Positions 11,005 through 25,256 of a stretch of 64,000 nucleotides of DNA are shown here, one piece after another. The stretch lies in NCBI GenBank assembly GCA_012295275.1, contig CM022668.1, positions 10,471,162-10,535,161 of the forward strand, written 5' to 3'. Under the pieces are notes generated by a model, which had not been told where the DNA came from, did no database searches, and was given only the letters and a program-made list of their open reading frames with translations. Positions within the stretch are counted from its first letter, which is position 1; each line of letters starts with the position of its first letter. The stretch comes from Chrysomallon squamiferum. Lineage: Eukaryota > Mollusca > Gastropoda > Neomphalida > Peltospiridae. A program made the position numbers and the translations under genes.

Positions 11005-11150
11005 ATCCTACAAAAAAATGCAGTTTCATCCATTTAACGAATTTTTATTTATTCTTATATCTTATATTTCTTTTCTATTTTATATATTTTTTTTTTCCTT
11101 TTTCTTATACATCTATAAATTTGTTGGGTTTTATTGTTTGTATCTCCTAA
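11005..11150. repeat. Family A repeat, right half after the transposon
   Basis: The match to the array resumes but soon jumps: 'CATTTAACGAATTTTTATTTATT' corresponds to the later part of the unit (about 12790-12900), so an internal deletion accompanies this copy. Confidence 0.6.
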
Positions 11151-12200
11151 CTCACAGGTTGTATCCCGACATGTTCACACTTTTGACAAATTAAAAATAT
11201 TTTAAATTAAATAAAATAAAATAAAATTAAATTAGTAATTTGAACCTTCAAACTATGATATTTTTGCATCAAAATGGACAATTTTTCCTTCAAAGTTTTT
11301 ATATTTTTGTTAACAGTTTACAGTCTGTTATCTCAGCAAAGGATGAAACATCTTTCATAGTGATGGATATTAGAAAGCGATATCTGAAATTTATTTTCAC
11401 TATCATCATCTTTTGATCTTTTGTTTAATGTTGTCAATAATGTGACATTGATCTGATCTTAAGTCATACATTTAGAACTGTTATTTAATAAGAAATAGAT
11501 AATTTTCAACAGAAAATATCCAAACTCTAATACGGAATTTTGAGTGTCACAGTGAACTATAATAATGTAATTGCTGCTTTGTTGTGACAAAACAACAGTA
11601 CAAAATTTAGTTTTATTTCGTTTTATCCATTGTTATTGCCTGTATGTACCAGTTCCAACTGAGTAATTACAAAGTCATCACTAGAGCATTTTGTGTGACT
11701 TTTTATACCAGCCATGAATATGATTGTACCAAACAACTACTCTGCAAAGGAAGGAGTAATTTACAACAACAACAAAATGATATCCACTCACATTTTATGA
11801 AATTCCCTGTTAACATAATCAACAGCTTTCTTTCTGCTGAACCCAGCGTTTTTTCTCAGCACACAAGCGGATCAAACCAATATTTCAACAAAGAAAGTCA
11901 ATGATTTTCATTCTTTCAGTTTCATCTTTAGATTTGTCTTTCATTGTTGGGCAAAAATACCAAGTTTTTCCATTCATAAAACTAAAATATTACAAATAAA
12001 AAAAGAAATAATTATAAATTTTTGACAAAAAGTTTAATACTCAAAAATTGAAAAATATAATGATTTATTTTAACACTTATTATGTTAAAAACAGTTCTAA
12101 AACATTTATATTTTCCTAATTTTATTATTGTTATATAATCATGATTATCTTTCTAATACTCACAATCATCATTATTTTCATTATAATTACTACTATGATA

Positions 12201-12254
<54 letters not shown>

Positions 12255-14553
12255 TATTATTATCATCATTATCATCATATTATCATCATCATCATTAGTA
12301 GTATCATCATAACCTACATAAAAATGCTATTAAGACTGGGTATAAGGGGAAACAATCTGTGAACAAAGAAGGAAATGAAAGTTCGAGAAGAACTTAGTAA
12401 ACGATTGTGTTTTCACTTAAGAAAAAGGTGAGAATAATTTAGTCACCGTTACTTCTATAACACTTGAGGTAATTTCTACATTCGTAGACATTCTTGATCC
12501 ACAATTTTTAGAATATGGAGGTATTTCGATTTATCAGTTCAGGTATTTATATTTGAACGCAGGAACACGGAAGTATTAATAGATATACCGAAACTTTATG
12601 TTTATAGCAACTGTTGCAAGAAAATGTAATCAGGTGCATAAAACAGTTTATATTCTACTAGGTACTCTTTTTTATATTTAATATTTAGTAGTTAACATTC
12701 CTCCGATTACAACTTTGTACCGTAGTTCTGACTTTGAACAATTCTAAGGGCATATTCATAATTTCTAACTATTCGAGGACATTTCACTTTCAGCCATTTA
12801 AAGACTTTTTATTTATTTTCTTTCTTATATTTATTTTCTATTTTATATATATTTACATATATATATAATTTTTTTTTTTTTTTTTATGTGTATATATAAA
12901 TTTATTGGGGGGTTTTGTTTGGTTTTTTATTGTCTTTTTTATTATTTTCTATTGCTTGTTTTTTGTTTTTTCTTTTCTAAATTGGATTTGTTATAGTTAA
13001 TTAGACATAATATCTATGTATCCCAGGTAAGTATGCATGAGATGAAAACCGATAAGTGTCATTCCTAGTGTATCTCTTCACTCACAGTTTGTATCCCGAC
13101 ATGTTCACACTTTTGACAAATTAAAATTAAAACAAACTAAATTTAAATTAAATTAAATTAAATTAATCATTTAAAGTAAATAATATACGTTTGCTTATGC
13201 CTCAAACGCCTAAATTTCAAACATTATCTTACTTGCATCAATAATTTTCTAATTTGTTCCTTCAAAGTTTGATATTTTTTGTTAACAGTTGTCAGAGTCT
13301 GCTATTTCAGGAAGAGATGAAACCATTTTTATAGTGATGGATATTAGGAAGCCATATCTGAAAATTATTTTAATCTTCATCATCTTTTGATCTTTTGTTT
13401 AATGTTTTCAATAATGTGACATTGATCTGATCTTAAGTCATACATTTAGATCTGTTATTTAATAAGAAATAGATAATTTTCAACAGAAAATCTCCAAAAT
13501 CTAATACGGAATTTTGAGTGTCACAGTGAACTATAATAATGTAATTGCTGCTTTGTTGTGACAAAACAACAGTACAAAATCTAGTTTTATATCGTTTTTA
13601 CCGTTATTGCCTGTATGTACCAGTTCCACTGACTAATTACGAAGTCATCACTAGAGCATTTTGTGTGACTTTTTATACCAGCCATGAATATGATTGTACC
13701 AAACAACTACTCTGCAAAGGAAGGAGTAATTTACAACAACAACAACAAAATGATATCCACTCACATTTTATGAAATTCCCTGTTAACATAATCAACAGCT
13801 TTCTTTCTGCTGAACCCAGCGTTTTTTCTCAGCACACAAGCGGATCAAACCAATATTTCAACAAAAAAGTCAATGATTTTCATTATTTCAGTTTCATCTT
13901 TAGATTTGTCTTTCATTGTTGGGCAAAAATACCAAGTTTTTCCATTCATAAAACAAAAATATTAGAAATAAAAAGAATAATTATATTTTCTTTTACAAAT
14001 CAAAAAATATAATGATTTATTTTAAAACTTATTATGTTGAAAACAGTTCTAAAAATTTATATTTTTCTAATTTTATTATTGTTGTATAATCATTATTATA
14101 GTATTAATACTCACAATCATCATTATTTTCATTATAATTATTACTATGATGGTTATTATTATTAGTAGTAGTAGTAGTAGTAGTATCATTAGTATAATTA
14201 TTATTATTATTACTATTATTATCATCATCATCATCATCATCATCATCAAACCAATATTTCAACAAAGAAAGTCAATGATTTTCATTATTTCAGTTTCATC
14301 TTTAGATTTGTCTTTCATTTTTGGGCAAAAATACCAAGTTTCTCCATTCATAAAACTAAAATATTACAAATAAAAGGAATAATTGTAATTTCTTGACAAA
14401 TTGAAAAATATAATGATTTATTTTAACACTTGTTGTGTTAAAAACATTTCCAAAACATTTATATTTTCCTAAATTTATTATTGCTATACAAACATGATTA
14501 TCTTTCTAATACTCACAATCATCATTATTTTCATTATAATTACTACTATGATA

Positions 14554-14601
<48 letters not shown>

Positions 14602-17516
14602 GTTATTATTATTATTATCATCATCATCATTAGTAGTATCATCATAACCTACATAAAAATGCTATTAAGACTGGGTATAAGGGGAAACAATCTGTGAACA
14701 AAGAAGGAAATGAAAGTTCGAGAAGAACTTAGTAAACGATTGTGTTTTCACTTAAGAAAAAGGTGAGAATAATTTAGTCACCGTTACTTCTATAACACTT
14801 GAGGTAATTTCTACATTCGTAAACATTCTTGATCCACAATTTTTAGAATATGGAGGTATTTCGATTTATCAGTTCAGGTATTTATATTTGAACGCCAGGA
14901 ACACGGAAGTATTAATAGATATACCGAAACTTTATGTTTATAGCAACTGTTGCAAGAAAATGTAATCAGGTGCATAAAACAGTTTATATTCTACTAGGTA
15001 CTCTTTTTTATTTTTAATATTTAGTAGTTAACATTCCTCCGATTACAACTTTGTACCGTAGTTCTGACTTTGAACAATTCTAAGGGCATATTCATGATTT
15101 CTAACTATTCGAGGACATTTCACTTTCAGCCATTTAAAGACTTTTTATTTATTTTCTTTCTTATATTTATTTTCTATTTTATAAATATTTACATATATAT
15201 ATAATTTTTTTTTTTTAATGTGTATATATAAATTTATTGGGGGGTTTTGTTTGCTTTTTATTGTCTTTTTTATTATTTTCTATTGCTTGTTTTTTTTTTT
15301 TTCTTTTCTAAATTGGATTTGTTATAGTTAATTAGACATAATATCTATGTATCCCAGGTAAGTATGCATGAGATGAAAACCGATAAGTGTCATTCCGAGT
15401 GTATCTCTTCACTCACAGTTTGTATCCCGACATGTTCACACTTTTGACAGATTAAAATTAAAACAAACTAAAATTAAATTAAATTAAATGAAATTAAATT
15501 AATCATTTAAAGTAAATAATATACGTTTGCTTATGCCTCAAACGCCTAAGTTTCAAACATTATCTTACTTGCATCAATAATTTTCTAATTTGTTCCTTCA
15601 AACTTTTTATATTTTTTGTTAACAGTTGTCAGAGTCTGCTATTTCAGGAAGAGATGAAACCATTTTTATTGTGATGGATATTAGGAAGCCATATCTGAAA
15701 ATTATTTTAATCTTCATCATCTTTTGATCTTTTGTTTAATGTTTTCAATAATGTGACATTGATCTGATCTTAAGTCATACATTTAGAACTGTTATTTAAT
15801 AAGAAATAGATAATTTTCAACAGAAAATCTCCAAACTCTAATAGGGAATTTTGAGTGTCACAATGAACTATAATAATGTAATTGCTGCTTTGTTGTGACA
15901 AAACAACAGTACAAAATCTAGTTTTATATCGTTTTTAACCGTTATTGCCTGTATGTACCAGTTCCACTGACTAATTACGAAGTCATCACTAGAGCATTTT
16001 GTGTGACTTTTTATACCAGCCATGAATATGATTGTACCAAACGAATTACTCAGCAAAGGAAGGAGTAATTTACAACAACAACAACAAAATGATATCCACT
16101 CACATTTTATGAAATTCCCTGTTAACATAATCAACAGCTTTCTTTCTTGCTGAAAAATACCAAGTTTTTTTTTCATAAAACAGAACACAAGAAATAAATT
16201 AAACCAATATTTCAACAAAGAAAGTCAATGATTTTTTTAAAACTTTCAGTTTCATCTTTTTCTAGATTTGTCTTTTGTATATTGTTGTTATAAAAAATAC
16301 CAAGTTTCTCCATTCATAAAACTAAAATACTACAAATAAAACAATAGTTATAAATTTTTGACAAATCAGAAAATATAATGATTTATTTTAACACTTATTA
16401 TGTTAAAAGCAGTTCTAAAATATTTATATTTTTCCTAATTTTATTATTGTTAATATAAACACTCATGATTATCTTTTCTAATTTATATTTTCCTAAATTT
16501 ATTATTGCTATTGATTACCATCATTATTTTCATTATAATTACTACTATGATAGTTATTATTATTATTATCATCATCATCATCACTATCATTATCATAATC
16601 ATTAGTAGTATCATCATAACCTACATAAAAATTCTATTAAGACTGGGTATAAGGGGAAACAATCTGTGAACAAAGAAGGAAATGAAAGTTCGAGAAGAAC
16701 TTAGTAAACGATTGTGTTTTCACTTAAGAAAAAGGTGAGAATAATTTAGTTACCGTTACTTTTGTAACACATGACGTAATTTCTACATTCGTAAACATTC
16801 TTGATCCACAATTTTTAGAATATGGAGGTATTTCGATTTATCAGTTCAGGTATTTATATTTGAACGCCAGGAACACGGAAGTATTAATAGATATACCGAA
16901 ACTTTATGTTTATAACAACTGTTGCAAGAAAATGTAATCAGGTTCATAAAACAGTTTATATTCTACTAGGTACTCTTTTTTATATTTAATATTTAGTAGT
17001 TAACATTCCTCCGATTACAACTTTGTACCGTAGTTCTCACTTTGAACAATTCTAAGGGCATATTCATAATTTCTAACTATTCGAGGACATTTCACTTTCA
17101 GCCATTTAAAGACTTTTTATTTATTTTCTTTCTTATATTTATTTTCTATTTTATAAATATTTACATATATATATAATTTTTTTTTTTTATGTATATATAA
17201 ATTTATTGGGGGGTTTTGTTTGTTCTTTTTATTGTCTTTTTTATTATTTTCTATTGCTTGTTTTTTGTTTTTTCTTTTCTAAATTGGATTTGTTATAGTT
17301 AATTATACTTAATATCTATGTATCCCAGGTAAGTATGCATGAGATGAAAACCGATAAGTGTCATTCCGAGTGTATCTCTTCAATCACAGTTTGTATCCCG
17401 ACATGTTCACACTTTTGACAAATTAAAAATAAAACGAACTAAAATAAAATTAAATTAAATTAAATTAATCATTTAAAATAAATACTATACATTTGCTTAT
17501 GCCTCAAACGCCTAAA
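11150..17516. repeat. Family A tandem array, three units
   Basis: The landmark TGTATCCCGACATGTTCACA recurs at about 11159, 13090, 15421 and 17391, giving units of about 1.93, 2.33 and 1.97 kb. Each unit has an AT-rich promoter-like run, a 'CAACAGTACAAAAT' block, an (ACA)n run, the 'CAGCACACAAGCGG' block, a long ATT/ATC run, the 'AAGACTGGGTATAAGGGGAA' block and a T-rich stretch. Conservation is spread evenly and open frames differ between units, so no gene is called. Confidence 0.85.
13850..14490. repeat. Internal ~390-bp duplication in the second family A unit
   Basis: The block from 'CAAACCAATATTTCAACAAA' through the ATT/ATC run occurs at 13850-14240 and again at 14246-14600. This explains the 2.33-kb length of that unit. 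Confidence 0.7.
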
Positions 17517-17848
17517 TACATAAATATAACAATGTATTCATTGCCTAAACTTTGAAATACTGCAGCAGCTGTGCCTTTCTCTGTTTACCTTTCTCTGTTT
17601 TTGTTGTTGTTGTTTTTTTCTCATGAAATTCTGTTATTGTTATTAATCACAGTAATAATAATATATATTTCAAACTTTGCTGCTGTACCTTTTTCTGTTT
17701 ACCTGCACTTTCTGTATTGTAGAATTATTTGCCTAATATAATGGACTTTTTTCATTGTCATGAATTAACATTTAAAAAGGCAGATTACATCTAAGTGTGA
17801 AAGCATTTTTCCTTTTTCATTCATTCAGACTTTACCTGCTTGTTGTAG

Positions 17849-17974
17849 GAAATATGTCAGAACAACATTCAAGAAGGGTTATGATGTGTGTGCTCTATGG
17901 TACATCAGATCTGAAAGAAAACATGACAGTGGGGTCCACTAATCAAGGAGGAAAAAAGAAAAGAAAGATTAAAA
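17849..17974 (+). CDS. Family B exon 1, copy 1
   Basis: TTGTTGTAG before, AAAA|GTAAAT after; 126 bp, phase 1 to phase 1. Encodes a ~41-residue segment beginning (G)NMSEQHSRRVM and ending in the basic run GGKKKRKIK, which resembles a nuclear-localisation-type cluster. Open. No transcript evidence; function unknown. Confidence 0.4.
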
Positions 17975-18021
17975 GTAAATGGTGGTTTTATTTCTGTAAT
18001 CAAGTGAATAAGAAAGGAGTT

Positions 18022-18064
<43 letters not shown>

Positions 18065-18080
18065 CAACAACAACAACAAC

Positions 18081-18115
<35 letters not shown>

Positions 18116-18295
18116 CAATAACAAGAATCATAATAATAATAATTATTATTATTATTGTTCTTGTTGTTTTTCTTGAAATGCTGTTGTTGTTAATCATAGT
18201 AATAATAATATATATTTCTGTCAGCCAGTGTGTTTTCCTTTCTGTTTCATTATGTTAAAAATATCCATTTGAATAATATTTATACTTCTTTGCAG

Positions 18296-18328
18296 AAAAA
18301 GAAACAGAAAAATTATGCAACATGAAAC
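18296..18328 (+). CDS. Family B 33-bp micro-exon, copy 1
   Basis: CTTCTTTGCAG before, GTGAGTAT after; phase 1 to phase 1. Reading through the donor instead gives a 73-codon open frame starting at the ATG at 18322. That frame is kept in copies 4, 5 and 6. Confidence 0.4.
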
Positions 18329-18703
18329 GTGAGTATATGAATTCTAGGATTTGTTTTATGTTAATTGTGCCGCATCAGCTTGTATGTAACAGACATTTAG
18401 TCAGTGTTAAAAAACAAAACGAAATTAAAATGTTAAAAGAAGAACAAAACATTTCTTTATACTTATTTAACCACGCCGTGTCAAATCACAACAAGCAATG
18501 GAAAAATTCAGTCACTTCCTCAGAAAATTGTTATTTAGAGTAATCTGGTTTGGAAAGCTGACATTTCTAGCAGGTGTGGTCCGAGATAGTGTTCTTTCAG
18601 TTTTGACAATTTTGACAAAAATGGGCGAAGGTGCCACTATTCAAATGACCAATATATGACTTCATTCTACATGCTCACAAGAAATATCTGCATATTTATT
18701 TAC

Positions 18704-18735
<32 letters not shown>

Positions 18736-19241
18736 TATAACAACATTTCTCGAAACCTTGTGAATTCATCTATATAGAACGTTAATATTAATTAATTATT
18801 ATTTTATTTTATTTTATTTTATTTTATTTTATTTTTGTTGTTGTTGTTGTTGTTGTTGTTTTTGTTTTGTTGTATTTTTTTTTTATTATATCTGTTACCA
18901 TCAGCCTGAATTTAGTTAAGAAGTTTTGCTACTTATACATTTCCTTGTGTGTGTGTATGTGTGTGTTTATGTGTGTATAGATGTATAAAAGAAATACAGA
19001 AATACATAAATACTGTATATTAACAATGTATTTATTGTTTAAACTTTGAAATACTGCTGCTGTACCTTTCTCTGTTTACCTGCACTTTCTGTATTGTCGA
19101 ATTATTTGGCTAATATAATGGGCTTTTTTCATTGTCATGAATTAACATTTAAAAAGGCAGATTACATCTAAGTGTGAAACCATCTTTTAGTGGTTCATTC
19201 ATTCCTTTTTCATTCATTCACACTTTATCTGCTTGTTGTAG

Positions 19242-19367
19242 GAAATATGTCAGAACAACATTCAAGAAGGGATATCATGTGTGTGCTCTATGGTACATCA
19301 GATCAGAAACAAAACATGACAGTGGGGTGCACTAATCAAGGAGGAAAAAAGAAGAGAAAGATGGAAG
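19242..19367 (+). CDS. Family B exon 1, copy 2
   Basis: 126 bp, open, with a stronger donor than the other copies (GGAAG|GTAAAT). Differs from copy 1 at RRDI, SDQKQ and KMEG. Confidence 0.4.
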
Positions 19368-19434
19368 GTAAATGCTGGTTTTATTTCTGTAATCAAGTCA
19401 ATAAGAAAGGAGTTTGAATAATAATAATAATAAC

Positions 19435-19475
<41 letters not shown>

Positions 19476-19658
19476 CAATAACAAGAATCATAATAATAAT
19501 AATTATTATTATTATTGTTCTTGTTGTTTTACTTGAAATGCTGTTATTGTTCTTAATCATAGTAATAATAATATATATTTCTGTCAGCCAGTGTGTTTTC
19601 CTCTCTGTTTCATTGTGTTAAAAATATCCATTTGAATAATATTTATACTTCTTTGCAG

Positions 19659-19691
19659 AAAAAGAAACTCAAAAATTATGCAACATGAAAC
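19659..19691 (+). CDS. Family B micro-exon, copy 2
   Basis: TTTGCAG before, GTGAGT after. Same 33-bp length and phase as the other copies. Confidence 0.35.
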
Positions 19692-20621
19692 GTGAGTATA
19701 TGAATTCTAGGATTTTTTTATGTTAATTGTGTCACATCAACTTGTATGTAACAGACATTTAGTCAGTGTTAAAAATAGAAATGAAATTAAAATGTTAAAG
19801 GAAGAACAAAACATTTCTTTATACTTATTTAACCACGCCATGTCAAATCATAACAAAGAATGGACACATTCAATCATTTCCTGAGAAAATTGTTACTTAG
19901 AGTAATCTGGTTTGGAAAGCTGACATTTCTAGCAGGTGTGGTCCAAGATAGTGTTCTTTCAGTTTTGACAATTTTGACAAAAATGGGCAAAGGTGTCACT
20001 ATTCAAATGACAAATAAATGACTTCATTCTACATGATCACAAGAAATAACTGCATATTTATTTACACATAATAATAATAATAATAATATATAACAACATT
20101 TCTCGAAACCTTGTGAATTCATCTATATAGAACGTTAATATTAATTAATTATTATTTTATGAATTTAATTTAATTTCATTTCATTTTTTTATTTTTGTTG
20201 TTGTTGTTGTTTTTGTTTTGTTGTATTTTTTTATTATTATTTTGTTACCATCAGCCTGAATTTACTTAAGAAGTTTTCCTACTTATACATTTCCTTGTGT
20301 GTGCGTGTGTGTGTGTGTGTGTTGGTGTGTGATGGTGTGTCTGTGTATGTATGTGTATAGATGTATAAAAGGAATACACAAATATATAAATACTGTATAT
20401 TAACAATGTATTTATTGTTTAAACTTTCAAACTTTGCTGCTGCACCTTTTTCTGTTTGCCTGCACTTTCTGTATTGTAGAATTATTTGCCTAATATAATG
20501 AGCTTTTTTCATTGTCATGAATTAACATTTAAAAAGGCAGATTACATCTAAGTGTGACAGCATTTTTTAATGCTTCATTCATTCCTTTTTCTTTCATTCA
20601 GACTTTATCTGCTTGTTGTAG

Positions 20622-20747
20622 GAAATATGTCAGAACAACATTCATGAAGGGATATTATGTGTGTTCTCTCATATACTTCAGATCAGAAAAAAAACATGAC
20701 AGTGGGGTGCACTAATCAAGGAGGAAAAAAGAAGTGAAAGATGGAAA
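20622..20747 (+). pseudogene. Family B exon 1, copy 3 (two stops)
   Basis: Same splice sites, but TGA replaces the first Arg codon after EQHS, and a second TGA follows the GGKK run. Coding capacity is lost. Confidence 0.5.
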
Positions 20748-20834
20748 GTAAATGGTGGTTTTCTTTCTGTAATTAAGTGAAAAATAAAGGACAATAATAA
20801 TAATAATAACAATAATATTAATATGAATTATTAT

Positions 20835-20869
<35 letters not shown>

Positions 20870-21027
20870 TTGTTATTATTGTTGTTGTTGTTTTTTCTCT
20901 TGAAATGTTGTTATTGTTGTTAATCATAGTAATAATAATATATATTTCTGTCTGCCTCTGTTTTTTTGTCTCCGTTTCATTATATGTTAAAAATAGCCAT
21001 TTAAATAATATTTATACTTCTTTGCAG

Positions 21028-21060
21028 CAATAGAAACAGAAAAATTATCCAACATGAAAC
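21028..21060 (+). CDS. Family B micro-exon, copy 3
   Basis: TTTGCAG before, GTGAGT after. Begins CAATAG instead of AAAAAG, which is open in phase 1. Confidence 0.35.
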
Positions 21061-21435
21061 GTGAGTATATGAATTCTTGCATTCTTTTTATGTTAATTGT
21101 GTCGCATCAACTTCTATATAACAGACATTTAGTCAGTGTTAAAAAATGAAACGAAATTAAAATGTTAAATGAAGAACGAAACATTTCTTTATACTTATTT
21201 AACCACGCCGTGTCAAATCACAACAAGCAATGGAAAAATTCAGTCACTTCCTCAGAAAATTGTTATTTAGAGTAATCTGGTTTGGAAAGCTGACATTTCT
21301 AGCAGGTGTGGTCCGAGATAGTGTTCTTTCAGTTTTGACAATTTTGACAAAAATGGGCGAAGGTGCCACTATTCAAATGACCAATATATGACTTCATTCT
21401 ACATGCTCACAAGAAATAACTGCATATTTATTTAC

Positions 21436-21467
<32 letters not shown>

Positions 21468-22012
21468 TATAACAACATTTCTCGAAACCTTGTGAATTCA
21501 TCTATATAGAACGTTAATATTAATTAATTATTATTTTATTTTATTTTATTTTATTTTATTTTATTTTATTTTTTTATTTTTATTGTTGTTGTTGTTGTTG
21601 TTTTTGTTTTGTTGTATTTTTTTATTATTATTTTGTTACCATCAGCCTGAATTTACTTAAGAAGTTTTCCTACTTATCCATTTCCTCTTGTGTTTCTGTG
21701 TGTGTGTGTGTGTGGGTGTGTGATGGTGTGTCTGTGTATGTATGTGTATGGATGTATAAAAGGAATACACAAATATATAAATACTGTATATTAACAATGT
21801 ATTTATTGTTTAAACTTTCAAACTTTGATCCTGTACCTTTCTCTGTTTACCTGCACTTTCTGTATTGTAGAATTATTTGCCTAATATAATGAGCTTTTTT
21901 CATTGTCATGAATTAACATTTAAAAAGGCAGATTACATCTAAGTGTGACAGCTTTTTTTAATGCTTCATTCATTCCTTTTTCATTCATTCAGACTTTATC
22001 TGCTTGTTGTAG

Positions 22013-22138
22013 GAAATATGTCAGAACAACATTCAAGAAGGGATATTATGTGTGTTCTCTCATATACTTCAGATCAGAAACAAAATATGACAGTTGGGTG
22101 CACTAATCAATGAGGTAAAAAGAAAAGAAAGATTAAAA
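22013..22138 (+). pseudogene. Family B exon 1, copy 4 (one stop)
   Basis: TGA replaces the first Gly of the GGKKK run (CAATGAGG). The rest is open and the splice sites are intact. Confidence 0.5.
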
Positions 22139-22426
22139 GTAAATGGTGGTTTTATTTCTGTAATCAAGTGAATAAGAAAGGAGTTTGAATAATAATAATA
22201 ATAATGACAACAACAACAACAATAATAATAATAATAATAATAATGACAATAACAAGAATCATAATAATAATAATTATTATTATTATTGTTCTTGTTGTTT
22301 TACTTGAAATGCTGTTGTTGTTAATCATAGTAATAATAATATATATTTCTGTCAGCCAGTGTGTTTTCCTTTCTGTTTCATTATGTTAAAAATATCCATT
22401 TGAATAATATTTATACTTCTTTGCAG

Positions 22427-22459
22427 AAAAAGAAACAGAAAAATTATGCAACATGAAAC
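22427..22459 (+). CDS. Family B micro-exon, copy 4
   Basis: TTTGCAG before, GTGAGT after; sequence identical in type to copy 1. Confidence 0.35.
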
Positions 22460-23355
22460 GTGAGTATATGAATTCTAGGATTTGTTTTATGTTAATTGTG
22501 TCACATCAACTTGTATATAACAGACATTTAGTCAGTGTTAAAAAAAGAAATGAAATTAAAATGTTAAAAGAAGAACAAAACATTTCTTTATACTTATTTA
22601 ACCACGCCTTGTCAAATCATAACAAAGAATGGAAACATTCAATCACTTCCCCAGAAAATTGTTATTTAGAGTAATCTGGTTTGGAAAGCTGACATTTCTA
22701 GCAGGTGTCGTCCGAGATAGCGTCCTTTCAGTTTTGACAATTTTGACAAAAATGGGCGAAGGTGCCACTATTCAAATGACAAATATATGACTTCATTCTA
22801 CATGCTCACAAGAAATAACTGCATATTTATTTACATATAATAATAATAATAATATAAATATATAACAACATTTCTCAAAACCTTTTGAATTCATCTATAT
22901 AGAACGTTAATATTAATTAATTATTATTTTATTTTATTTTATTTTATTTTTTGTTGTTGTTCTTGTTGTTGTTTTTGTTTTGTTGTATTTTTTTTATTAT
23001 ATCTGTTACCATCAGCCTGAATTTAGTTAAGAAGTTTTCCTACTTATACATTTCCTTGTGTGTGTGTGGGTGTGGGTGTGATGGTGTGTCTGTGTATGTA
23101 TGTGTATAGATGTATAAAAGGAATACACAAATATATAAATACTGTATATTAACAATCTATTTATTGTTTAAACTTTCAAACATTGCTGCTCTACCTTTTT
23201 CTGTTTACCTGCACTTTCTGTATTGTAGAATTATTTGCCTAATATAATGGGCTTTTTTCATTGTCATGAATTAACATTTAAAAAGGCAGATTACATCTAC
23301 GGGTGACAGCATTTTTTAATGCTTCATTCATTCAGACTTTATCTGCTTGTTGTAG

Positions 23356-23481
23356 GAAATATGTCAGAACAACATTCAAGAAGGGATATGATGTGTGTGC
23401 TCTATGGTACATCAGATCAGAAACAAAACATGACAGTGGGGTGCACTAATCAAGGAGGAAAAAAGAAAAGAAAGATTAAAA
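23356..23481 (+). CDS. Family B exon 1, copy 5
   Basis: 126 bp, open, canonical acceptor and donor, RRDMMCVLYGTSDQKQ variant. Confidence 0.4.
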
Positions 23482-23528
23482 GTAAATGGTGGTTTTATTT
23501 CTGTAATCAAGTGAATAAGAAAGGAGTT

Positions 23529-23567
<39 letters not shown>

Positions 23568-23813
23568 GTGACAACAACAACAACAACAACAATAATAATA
23601 ATAAAAATAATAATATTAATATGAATTATTATTAGTAGTAGTAGTACTAGTAGTATTGTTATTATTGTTGTTGTTGTTTTTTCTCTTCAAATGTTGTTAT
23701 TGTTGTTAATCATAGGAATAATAATATATATTTCTGTCTGCCTGTGTTTTTTTGTCTCCGTTTCATTATATGTTAAAAATAGCGATTTAAATAATATTTA
23801 TACTTCTTTGCAG

Positions 23814-23846
23814 CAATAGAAACAGAAAAATTATCCAACATGAAAC
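23814..23846 (+). CDS. Family B micro-exon, copy 5
   Basis: CTTTGCAG before, GTGAGT after; CAATAG variant shared with copies 3 and 6. Confidence 0.35.
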
Positions 23847-24744
23847 GTGAGTATATGAATTCTTGCATTCTTTTTATGTTAATTGTGTCATATCAACTTC
23901 TATATAACAGACATTTAGTCAGTGTTAAAAAACGAAACGAAATTAAAATGTTAAAAGAAGAACGAAACATTTCTTTATACTTATTTAACCACGCCGTGTC
24001 AAATCATAACAAAGAATGGAAACATTCAATCACAGTCGCAGAAAATTGTTATTTAGAGTAATCTCGTTTGGAAAGCTGACATTTCTAGCAGGTGTGGTCC
24101 GAGATAGTGTTCTTTCAGTTTTGACAATTTTGACAAAAATGGGCGAAGATGCCACTATTCAAATGACAAATATATGACTTCATTCTACATGCTCAAAAGA
24201 AATAACTGCATATTTATTTACATATAATAATAATAATAATAATAATAATATATAACAACATTTCTCAAAACCTTTTGAATTCATCTATATAGAACGTTAA
24301 TATTAATTAATTATTATTTTATTTTATTTTATTTTATTTTTTGTTGTTGTTCTTGTTGTTGTTTTTGTTTTGTTGTATTTTTTTGTTTTTTTTTGTTACC
24401 ATCAGCCTGAATTTATTTAAGAGGTTTTCCTACTTATACATTTCCTTGTGTGTGTGTGGGTGTGGGTGTGATGGTGTGTCTGTGTATGTATGTGTATAGA
24501 TGTATAAAAGGAATACACAAATATATAAATACTGTATATTAACAATCTATTTATTGTTTAAACTTTCAAACATTGCTGCTCTACCTTTCTCTGTTTACCT
24601 GCACTTTCTGTATTGTAGAATTATTTGCCTAATATAATGGCTTTTTTCATTGTCATGAATTAACATTTAAAAAGGCAGATTACATCTACGGGTGACAGCA
24701 TTTTTTGATGCTTCATTCATTCAGACTTTATCTGCTTGTTGTAG

Positions 24745-24870
24745 GAAATATGTCAGAACAACATTCAAGAAGGGATATTATGTGTGTGCTCTCATATACT
24801 TCAGATCAGAAACAAAACATGACAGTGGGGTGCACTAATCAAGGAGGAAAAAAGAAAAGAAAGATTAAAA
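24745..24870 (+). CDS. Family B exon 1, copy 6
   Basis: 126 bp, open; the CVLSYTSDQ variant, also seen in copies 3 and 4, replaces CVLYGTSDQ. Confidence 0.4.
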
Positions 24871-24917
24871 GTAAATGGTGGTTTTATTTCTGTAATCAAG
24901 TGAATAAGAAAGGAGTT

Positions 24918-24960
<43 letters not shown>

Positions 24961-24974
24961 TAATAATAATAATG

Positions 24975-25009
<35 letters not shown>

Positions 25010-25223
25010 AATAATAATAATAATATTAATATGAATTATTATTAGTAGTAGTAGTACTAGTAGTATTGTTATTATTGTTGTTGTTGTTTTTTCTCTTCAA
25101 ATGTTGTTATTGTTGTTAATCATAGGAATAATAATATATATTTCTGTCTGACTGTGTTTTTTTGTCTCCGTTTCATTATATGTTAAAAATAGCGATTTAA
25201 ATAATATTTATACTTCTTTGCAG

Positions 25224-25256
25224 CAATAGAAACAGAAACATTATCCAACATGAAAC
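25224..25256 (+). CDS. Family B micro-exon, copy 6
   Basis: CTTTGCAG before, GTGAGT after. The flanks are almost identical to copy 5, suggesting that pair duplicated most recently. Confidence 0.35.

Noticed and set aside
18000-18260. Ile-rich hydrophobic frames resembling membrane helices
   Set aside because: Translations of (AAT)n/(ATT)n runs, present in each family B unit.
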